This document shows, one piece after another, positions 56,268-64,000 of a DNA stretch of 64,000 nt. The notes under the pieces were generated by a model. It did not search any database, was not told where the DNA came from, and saw nothing but the letters and a program-made list of their open reading frames with translations. Source of the DNA: Xiphydria camelus (taxonomy: Eukaryota; Arthropoda; Insecta; Hymenoptera; Xiphydriidae); contig OY783195.1 in NCBI GenBank assembly GCA_963678675.1, positions 4,226,001 to 4,290,000 of the forward strand, in the 5' to 3' direction. Numbering within the stretch: the first letter of the stretch is position 1; every line of letters begins with the position of its first letter. The translations under genes were made by a program, and so were the position numbers.

Positions 56268-56585
56268 GCATAAAATCACCGATGTCTTATATTTTCTTTA
56301 GGGTATCAACCTGATAACCATGCTTTTCATGATCAGCGTAAAAAAATACACAAGATAGGCTGGTATAGCGATCGATTCCAGAGATTTCGAATTTTGGCAA
56401 AATGTCATGGGGCAGTTTGCCCTTCGAAATTGTCTTCAATTTTTCGTGAAAATCCAAATCTCTGGAATGGAACTCTCGACCACTATGTGATGTATTTTTT
56501 CGTGCTGAATCTGAAAATGCCGGATTTGTCGAGGAAATCTCAAAGGAACACCGAGGTATCGGCATAGCTTGCGTCAAAAGTGGAG
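56268..56585. repeat. Family S palindrome (copy S-b), head-to-tail with S-a
   Basis: GTATCAACCTGATAACCATGCTTTTCATGATCAGCGTAAAAAAATACACAAGATAGGCTGG...ATTTTGGCAAAATG; mirror TTCAATTTTTCGTGAAAATCC...AACTCTCGACCACTATGTGATGTATTTTTTCGTGC...CACCGAGGTATCGGC. Confidence 0.65.
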
Positions 56586-57081
56586 CACGCTATCATCCAC
56601 TTTATAATCCCCATAAAGGAGGACACGCGCGCTTCCTATGTATAATATATAGGTATAAGACCCGAGCCCGCTTGGGCACATCACCTTATAGCAGCTGTTC
56701 GTATCCACACATCTCGCATTTATCCACCGAGGGGAATCTAGCCTATTAACGCTCGCGTCTTATAAGTTCAACGCCCAGATCGTTCGACGCTCGTGAGGGT
56801 ATAATTTCGAGACCGCCGCACGATGTTTCTCTCCAACGGACGATCGCCCGCGCACGCGTTAAAACGCGCCGCGCGCGCGCGCGGAGAAAACATAACCGGC
56901 AATGAAACTGCAGTAAAGACGGCCGTGCATATCCGTACCTTCCACGCGCGGAGTAATGGAAACTAAAATCCCCGTAGGTATGTAGGCGAAGCTCACGGTA
57001 CACCCTGTTCAATCTCTAAACTAGACGGCACCGGAAGTACCGAATAAAATTTACGCTCACACGCTCGTTCGCGAAGATTAA
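56586..57081. other. Unique intronic DNA
   Basis: GC-alternating run near 56868-56884; nothing recognised. Confidence 0.35.
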
Positions 57082-57083
57082 TA

Positions 57084-57677
57084 CACTCGGAGAAAAATCT
57101 GGTTGAAGGAACCATAGTTTAACCGAAAATCGCGAGATTCTGGTTATAGTAGCAAAGGGTCAGGATTGCTGCAACCAAATCAACTTACAGCATTCACCGA
57201 AAAAACAATTTATTTGCAGTTAATAAATATTTGTCTGAATATGGCGTAATAAATATTTCGTTGAATCAAGTAAATATATTCGCTAACAATTTGATCCTTT
57301 GAGGCAAGTATTTCAATCACATAAGCATTTTTTAATAATTAATATATATTTTCTTGTTCTAACGAAGTATTCATTTCGCCGCATTTAATGTTACATTTAT
57401 TAACTGTTAATAAACCGTTCCCTCGGTATAGTAAATTGATGTTCTCAATATTTTTTTTATACAGTAACACTACCGTACAGTAATACTATTGATCTACTTT
57501 TGTATTTTATGGTGCATGGCTATCATAAATTACAACCTCGTTGTTACTATAACCATATAACTAAAGTTATGTTTACTGTATTCGTGATATGTGTCTAATC
57601 ATAAATGTGGTACTAGCAATCAGGAAAATTCAACCTTGCGATTGTGGTTGATTTTATTAACCACTTTTCTCTTGGTG
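57084..57677. repeat. Element Q, MITE with TA flanks interrupted by D8
   Basis: TA|CACTCGGAGAAAAATCTGGTTGAAGGAACC...CAACCTTGCGATTGTGGTTGATTTTATTAACCACTTTTCTCTTGGTG|TA. TA on both sides; interior unlike other families. Confidence 0.65.
57195..57430. repeat. Family D MITE (copy D8), nested in Q
   Basis: CACCGAAAAAACAATTTATTTGCAGTTAATAAATATTTGTCTGAATATGGCG...CATTTATTAACTGTTAATAAACCGTTCCCTCGGTA. Confidence 0.85.
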
Positions 57678-57679
57678 TA

Positions 57680-58195
57680 AACGAATTACTCCTCTTTCGG
57701 CCGATGCAACGGTTGCAGCTGAGCCGCTCTTCCCCGCGCGATGATTACGCTTCGCCGAAGCATCTTTTTCGATATTCGTCGGACGCCGCAGCTGCAACGC
57801 CGACGGCCGGTGAGCACCGTCAAGTGGCGTCACTCGGAGGCAGTTTCCGGTAAAGTGACGAGTCGACGTTTCATTTGCATCTTTCTTCATTTTTTAAAAT
57901 TCTTTTTCTCTCTCTCTTCCACCTTGAACACGTTGTGTACGAACAAACGTTTAGGCCGCGAGAGAGTCGCTGCAGAAGAAGATCGGTATCGCGCGCGAGA
58001 TAGCAAACACTTTAATATCGACGCTGCATCCGATTTGGGTTTAATCGACCCGAAGACACCGGTCCCACCGCCGCCGTCGTCGTCGCGATAACTATCGCTT
58101 CATTAATGCTATTATTAAAAACGTGCAGTTAGCTCGAGGGCGAGGCGAAGCGACAGGCTGAATATTAATCAGATTATATAACACAGGGTTTATAC
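57680..58195. other. Unique intronic DNA
   Basis: Pro/Ser-rich plus frame 57741-58091 ends in a CCG/TCG trinucleotide run; not credible as an exon. Confidence 0.35.
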
Positions 58196-58402
58196 ACACT
58201 GTGAAAAGAATTTGTATTAAATTTAATATATATTAACTGTACACAAAGCTTTTATCCAATGCATGATTTTGAAAATTAATATACTTCATTATGAAATTGG
58301 TCAGGGCAATTTCATAAGGAAACATATTAGTTTTCATAATCACGCATTGGAAAAAAAAGCTTTATATAAGTGTTTCAAAAATACAAATTTTTTTTACACT
58401 GT
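58196..58402. repeat. Family L MITE (copy L2)
   Basis: ACACTGTGAAAAGAATTTGTATTAAATT...AAAGCTTTTATCCAATGCATGATTTTGAAAATTAATATACTTCATTATG; mirror TTAGTTTTCATAATCACGCATTGGAAAAAAAAGCTTTATATAAG...ACAAATTTTTTTTACACTGTA. Confidence 0.8.
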
Positions 58403-59055
58403 ATAGACATATGTCTAGGGCATTGTGAATAGCTTGCAAAAAATTACAAATTATTTTAAATCATCTGCAAATCAACTATCGTTTTGATCGATTTCGTGAC
58501 CTCGAAAAAAATTGGAGATCAAATAGAAGCTTGTGCGAGCAAATTATAAAATCGGATCAACAGAGACGATTAGGCAGGCTTAAGAGCGATGCAGCTGGCG
58601 GAGGTCCGGCTATAGTCGAAGGCTACGCGTTTATTAAGATGCAAGCAGAGCGATGAAAAATCGAGAAGTAGTAAGAGAGACTCCGTATAGGAAGGCTATT
58701 AAGGGGCTCCCATTAGTGCTCAAGTGATCCTCGACATGGATGCAGTGGAAGATATGATAAGTACGGCAATATCGGTAGCACAAGAGTCGCGTTCAACGAG
58801 TCGAGCAGTCGGTACACGGGTCTTCGATCGCGTGGAATCGTCAGAGGTGATCGGGAGGATCGATCTTCCCGGGTGGGGGTTTCGGTTGATCTCACACCTG
58901 TCCCTCTTAGTGAACGAACTGGTCAAACATCGCGTAGATAAGGGTCATCTACTACGAATAATCATATACTGCTTAGACGATGTGTATTCAACTAACTAAC
59001 CCATTAATCGGAAGTAACTCGGCGGAATAATCGTACGCGTCGTAACCGTATTATT
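58403..59055. other. Unique intronic DNA with a 91-codon open frame
   Basis: The plus frame 58724-58999 is not low-complexity and is repeat-free, but has no recognised family, no clear splice context and normal chance length for this base composition. Confidence 0.3.
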
Positions 59056-59056
59056 A

Positions 59057-59282
59057 CACCGAGAAGACTGATAGTTGATAAATGTAACTTCAAATACACC
59101 GAAATAAAGATTTCGTTAGCCCGATAAAAATATGCAAATTATTAAAATCTTTATTTCATCTATATAAATGATTGCCTCAAAGGATCTAATTCTGCCAAAT
59201 AAATATCGTAATTGTTAACGAATATTTATTTGATCCGATAAAATGTTTATTTCGTCATATTTAAGCAAACATTTATTAACGC
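59057..59282. repeat. Family D MITE (copy D9), right end truncated
   Basis: CACCGAGAAGACTGATAGTTGATAAATGTAACTTCAAATACACCGAAATAAAGATTTCGTTAG...TTATTTCGTCATATTTAAGCAAACATTTATTAACG, then sequence diverges before AATAAACTG. Confidence 0.75.
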
Positions 59283-60126
59283 CAGATCGAACGCGTAACG
59301 TTTTCCAAATTTTCACCCCCCCAGGAAAGACCAAAGAAGAGCGCGCCGTCGTACGGGAATGCAGATAACCGGTATACCGAGCGAGCATGAAGACGGATAA
59401 TGGGGACAATAATTAACCGCGTTTTATCCTTAATACCGGCAATATCACTTTAATCGAGAATACGCATGTAATCCCTTCGCATCGTGTCGCACATATTATA
59501 TATCTATATTATAAATACGCACCGACGCACGAGAAGTGCGGGATATATTTGTAACTGACGCGGTTATTTTGCATTTGATTGCTCCGCTCGCGCGCTCAAT
59601 TTAATCTCACTTATCGTCCGCTATACGGAGCGCCCGAGTAATTACGCGTTCCGGAGGATGTGTGTTTCGTTATCGGCAGCGGGGAGTTTAATAAGTCGGG
59701 CCGATTCCAGTTGATGAGGCAGCTGATGTGACTCGAATGATATGCCTTCTTTTTTATGGGACCACCGAGTCCTTACAGGGGCGGCGCGGGGAAATTTGTC
59801 ACGAGAATCGTACACAAACGCGCCCGTCCCTACTTTCGGCCTCGCGGCGTCGATATATGGGTGTAGCACTGACGAATCGCCGCGCCATTGGTCCTTCGTA
59901 TCGGCGCGCTGCGCCCCGCGCCAATTTGTAACGACCGCGATCGCCGGCAGGTGAATGAAAAATTACGCGAGGTCTCTCAGCCGTTTACCCCTTCATTAAT
60001 ACACCGTGTCCGCTCGTACATATTCAGGCCGAGCGTTAACGCCGGCGTGCCGTGGCGCGCGCCGTTGTCTGGCGTCGGCGTGTCTTTGCGATGTTGTCGA
60101 AATAAATAAATCGATCTTTGACGGTG
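59283..60126. other. Unique intronic DNA
   Basis: No element or exon recognised. Confidence 0.35.
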
Positions 60127-60420
60127 TCAGACTGCTCGAAATAATTGCTAGTGTCAAACAAATATTTCTTGGGCCAAGAACATGTGATCTCTTACGAATT
60201 TTTAAGAATACAAATTCTCGGGCGAAGAGAGAGAGTATATATATTTTTGATTTAAGCTACCTTCGTTGGGACGGGAGAATCTATTTCTGCGTGAAAAAAT
60301 GACAATTACTCGAGCTTATCAAATATTTTCTCGTACGGAGAAAACAATAGCTCATCACGTCTTTGATAAACGAGCAATCTTTTCTATCAGTAATAATTAT
60401 TTTTATCAGTATAGGGTGTT
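60127..60420. repeat. Family E MITE (copy E7)
   Basis: CTCGAAATAATTGCTAGTGTCAAACAAATATTTCTTGGGCCAAGAACATGTGATC...CTTCGTTGGGACGGGAGAATC...CGAGCTTATCAAATATTTTCTCGTACGGAGAAAAC; right end degraded (TAATTATTTTTATCAGTA). Confidence 0.75.
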
Positions 60421-60460
60421 CTTTCTTGGAGATTGCGGGAATAAGAAACTAATTATCCAT

Positions 60461-60669
60461 GTAGGGAGAACAATTTATTTATAGTCTATAAATGCATATT
60501 TAAATACAGCGAAATAAATAGTTCATTGAACCAAATAAATCAACTATTACCGGCAACTATTTGCAATGAATTAAATGTTCCATTATGTATTTTCTCATCC
60601 CAACGAAATATTTATTTCGCCATGTTCGAGTATACGTTTGCTAACTACAAATAAATTGTTCCCTCACTG
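60461..60669. repeat. Family D MITE (copy D10)
   Basis: GTAGGGAGAACAATTTATTTATAGTCTATAAATGCATATTTAAATACAGCGAAATAAATAG...CCAACGAAATATTTATTTCGCCATGTTCGAG...AACTACAAATAAATTGTTCCCTCACTG. Confidence 0.75.
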
Positions 60670-61622
60670 CTCTCTATTCAATTTTCCATTCGAGCACATA
60701 GCGAGATAACGAACCGGAGCTGACGAGCAGAGATAAACGCGTTCTTACGTACGGAGAGGAGTCGTCGTACCTACTTATACAAGCGCATATCTACGGTTTC
60801 GCTCGAAGATGCACTCGAACGACTCGAAATGTTGAAACGCGAACGCGTTGGAAAATAATTCTCTCTCACGCACTGCACCTGTGCACGCGCTCTCGGTGCA
60901 TTGCGCGAAGGAGAAGCTCGTGCGCACCTCCCCTCCGTTATGCGTAAGTATAGGTACACATGTGCGTACATTCGCGCCTCTAGAAAAAAAAGCCGAGGAA
61001 CAGAGATGGAAGCCTCCTCGTTGTCTCTCGATCGCTCTATATAATTATCAACGAGCGTGCTCGCGTTTGTACGATAATTTTCCGCCTCTCGAATTGTAAA
61101 TAATAAAACTTCGCGCGCCCCGGGGGGGGGGGGGATCGCGACTGGCGCAGGGGGCTACGCGTGCATACAATACTAATGAAGTAGTAATAACGCCCGACCG
61201 CGCGGTATCAGATTTCTATGCATATAAATATGAATCGCGCGCTATCTGGGCAATAATCGAAGCGCATCCGCGCGGGGAGCGCAGCGACTGCAGGCGGGAT
61301 CGTAATAAGAAGTTTGTCGATGATACTTGCGCGCGCGGGAACGACCGGCGTGATTATCGCGATGGAGGAGATACTCGCCGCTGGAAATGCGGTATAATGA
61401 TGATTCGCCTAGTATTTGCCATTCGGACTCGGGGGGAACGGGCGCGAACTGTTTTTTCCGTTTGTTGATCTTACGTAAGATCGTTAGACCGTAATCGCAA
61501 GACCGAGGGAATACCCTATTTTCTTCCAGGGGGATATAAATGCGGTTGCAACGATCGACGAGTATTTTCAGGCGATGCGTGGGAACAAAATTTGATGTTG
61601 GTAAATTGTAACACAGTCTACA
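60670..61622. other. Unique intronic DNA
   Basis: 13 consecutive G at 61122-61134. Minus frame 61242-61625 unsupported. Confidence 0.35.
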
Positions 61623-61844
61623 CACTCAGGAAAACGGTCTAGTTGAATGCCAACCTATATAATAGAAAAATTTGTTTCAAATGAACAGGAATTTACTCAC
61701 GTCGAACAAAAGCCTATTTTAATTAGATAAATATTCTGCTAGATTCGTACTCGATCAAAAAGACATGCAAAATATTTATTTCTATTTGTGTCGAAATAAA
61801 TCTTGTTATCGGGTTCGTATTCGACTAGACGTCTTTTCGCAGTG
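61623..61844. repeat. Element T, MITE
   Basis: CACTCAGGAAAACGGTCTAGTTGAATGCC...AATAAATATTCTGCTAGATTCGTACTCGATC...GTTCGTATTCGACTAGACGTCTTTTCGCAGTG. Ends are weakly inverted. Confidence 0.5.
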
Positions 61845-62062
61845 CGCGCTTACTTTGTGACAGGCGCATGGCAATGTTAAATCAACGGCGGAAAAGTATG
61901 AAATTTAAAATGTAAAACGAACAACAGAATCGGATACGGTTTACGTATCGAGTAATTAATTGTACACACGGTTTAGTTGCATTTGGAAAATTATATTTAC
62001 AATTTCGTCTTTGTAAATCTATAACAGCAGCATGTGCAATCCTTCAATTTTGACGAAACTAA

Positions 62063-62274
62063 CACGGAAAAAAGATTTGTGGTAAACTTCGGGACAAGGC
62101 CAATTTATCGTTACGATAACTACAGTTGCAGTATAAATTATAATAAAACTCGTAGAAGTAGCAAGCGTTGCTGTAATTTTTACTAAAATTGTAGTTATCG
62201 TAGCAATAAATTGACCTTGTCCCGAAATTGTTTACCGCAAACTCTGTAAATGCTACAACTTATCTCTTCCCGTG
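62063..62274. repeat. Family I palindromic MITE (copy I2)
   Basis: CACGGAAAAAAGATTTGTGGTAAACTTCGGGACAAGGCCAATTTATCGTTACGATAACTACAG; mirror GTAGTTATCGTAGCAATAAATTGACCTTGTCCCGAAATTGTTTACCGCAAACTCTGTAA...TCTTCCCGTG followed by TA. Confidence 0.85.
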
Positions 62275-63716
62275 TACTCTTAGATTCGAAGCGAACGTTT
62301 TCAAACTTCATCGAGGATAAATACTCGTAATTCGTCGAGAGGATGCGTCGCGAATTTCGCATTCCAACCTCCGCAGAGGGATCTCTCCCCGGTGCGCATA
62401 TCGACCGCGTTCGAAAACGTGCGTGCAACCGGCGAGTAGGTGCCGACGCAGGATGCGAATACCTGCATAGGTTAGTCTCGCGCGCGCACACTGTGCAACG
62501 TCGAGACGGGTCGACGTTCCTGCCGCGCTCGTATATATAGATAGGATCGCTCTGTAACTCGTCGTATAACGCCTTTCTTCCAATTACTCAAGTGTACCGA
62601 AGCGGGTAGGTAGGTATGCGTATCAACCGGGAAGGAGCAATTGCGTTAATCACACTCGTTACACGGTCCACGCCGAGTTACCGCTCGCCCCTCGCCCCCG
62701 GTGGCGCGAAACGCACGCGGAGGATGCGCGGCGATTTTTTCCCGCCGCGCGAATATCTATCAGACCGAAGGAATCGTACACCCACCCCGAGAAATTGCCC
62801 GGGCAATTACTTGCTTCACGCATCGCGAGACAGGGCCGTCTTAATTTCATCGAGATTTATTATTCAAATCGAATTCGCGCGGCGCTGCTATCATGCGCCG
62901 ACGATACGCGGTGCGTGCGTTTATCCGGCGCGGCAGGAAGGAAGAGCCGCGCGGCTACGGTTTGCGCGCGTCGATCGGTGCTTTGTCCCTTTGAATGTGT
63001 AGATAGACGAAACATCCCTTCGACGCTCTCGAATGATTTTCGAGACGCTACGCGCCGGGAAAAGATCGCGTCGCGAAATGACGAAACGATCTTCGCCTCG
63101 TACGAGAGAGAGCCGGCATTCAATTAGCGCGAATAGGTTGCGCCGAGATAATTGCCGAGCGTCGATCGCTCGCGCGCGTCGGGGTACGCGCGCGGTAACC
63201 TATTTAGAGCCTCGCGCGATCTCCGGTGCAGCGAGATCGCTGCGGTCGATTCGGAGCCGACGCTGACGCGCGCCCACGCGGCGAGCCGTCACCCGGGTCG
63301 AACGATACGCGTCCGTCGGCAATTATAATCACGGCGCGCGATCGTGCCAGGCGGACGGATCCGTAGGTACGGTCGATCCGACGGAGCGTGGGTGCAGCGA
63401 GCTGCCGTTCGCGTATATCGACGCGCGCGCGCGGTGACAGCCCGATGGGAACGGCTTATGGGTACGGGCCGCGATTGTTATTTGAATTTACTCACGATCA
63501 GTGGGCAGGATGCATCGCTGCCCCGGGCAGCGTCGAGATCCGTGTAAATGTTGAGTGCATGGTCGTTGCACCAGAAATACTGCCGCAGTCCCCTAAATCG
63601 CGTTGGATTTGGTTCTTCTTTCGAATTCGACGAGAAATGACGACGATCTTGGCAGCGATGCTCCTGAAAAATAATCTCCGTCCTTCGTAAGGTCGCGCAA
63701 CCCTTACGTGCGACTA
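62275..63716. other. Unique GC-rich DNA
   Basis: Very CpG-dense with open frames in most registers (62616-63266), none with a domain. No element recognised. Confidence 0.35.
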
Positions 63717-63919
63717 CACGGAGAATATTGAGTGGTAATGATTGCCAGCCAGAATAGCGAATAGGTGACAGCATCGACAATATTGTGTTGAGTGATCTGC
63801 AGCATAGTTATGATTACCGTTCGAATGGTGATGATTGCTATTCTGCAGATCATTTGAGAAAATATTGTCACATGTTTATTTATCTGGCTCGTAATCGTTA
63901 CTATTCAATTTTCTTTGTG
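63717..63919. repeat. Family B palindromic MITE (copy B2)
   Basis: CACGGAGAATATTGAGTGGTAATGATTGCCAGCCAGAATAGCGAATAGGTGAC...CCGTTCGAATGGTGATGATTGCTATTCTGC...ATCTGGCTCGTAATCGTTACTATTCAATTTTCTTTGTG. Confidence 0.85.
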
Positions 63920-63921
63920 TA

Positions 63922-64000
63922 CGCCGAGATGACAGTCTATTGACAATTAATAAATATAATTAAAAATACGGCGAAGTAAATATTTCGTTAGAATGAGAAA
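63922..64000. repeat. Family D MITE (copy D11), cut by the window edge
   Basis: CGCCGAGATGACAGTCTATTGACAATTAATAAATATAATTAAAAATACGGCGAAGTAAATATTTCGTTAGAATGAGAAA is the left half of D; it starts after B2 with one TA between them. Confidence 0.75.

Noticed and set aside
1..64000. Possible bacterial accessory island or endogenous virus
   Set aside because: No operon-like gene spacing, ribosome-binding sites, integrase, capsid or polymerase frames; the one conserved coding block is a spliced animal exon.

Overview
The window is animal nuclear DNA. Compositional feel (very CpG-rich unique DNA, GA/CT microsatellites, AT-rich short palindromic transposons) and the coding sequence fit an insect, most likely a hymenopteran such as an ant or other aculeate wasp; the order is inferred and not proven. 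I can support one protein-coding exon in 64 kb: + strand 50103-50293, the bHLH exon of spineless (ss), the insect aryl hydrocarbon receptor (AHR) orthologue. It has a clean acceptor, a clean donor and phases that match the family. I found neither the short first coding exon nor the PAS exons, so nearly all of the window is probably intron and/or upstream regulatory DNA of a very large gene. No tRNA, rRNA, CRISPR or bacterial-type operon is visible.

Most of the recognisable structure is non-autonomous DNA transposons (MITEs). I name families locally A-Z. Many families (B, C, D, E, F, H, I, L, N, P, Q, T, U, X1) are unrelated inside but share a terminus close to CACTGAGAAAA...TTTTCTCAGTG and sit at TA dinucleotides, as expected for Tc1/mariner-type mobilisation. 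Other groups are visible: family R (CAGGGTGG ends, 5-bp target duplications, three intact copies); one hAT-like element (13184-13566); one piggyBac-like element (12113-12757, TTAA on the right side); palindrome family A (three copies, one 88 bp after the ss donor); families G, S, Z/M, O and V. No transposase remnant was recognised.

Layout: 1-3 kb GC-rich DNA with a 135-bp tandem dimer carrying CRE-like sites; 3-9.5 kb MITE-rich with nested G/D and F/G elements; 9.5-13 kb mixed unique DNA, an M-in-N nest and the piggyBac-like element; 13-19 kb hAT-like element, 210-bp tandem repeat, a 48-bp GA tract in a promoter-like setting and inverted-repeat element V; 19-23 kb dense B/L/E/D/C/G cluster; 23-28 kb largely unique, with a 197-bp tandem dimer; 28-31 kb C, F and S; 31-41 kb mostly unique, with R elements and a possible promoter near 40.3 kb; 41-48 kb nested MITEs; 48-50 kb approach to the exon; 50.3-64 kb downstream intron with A, D, H, P, O, S, Q, L, E, T, I and B copies.

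There is no gene network to describe here. The biology of the window is one transcription-factor exon embedded in regulatory/intronic DNA repeatedly colonised by small cut-and-paste transposons that often insert into one another.
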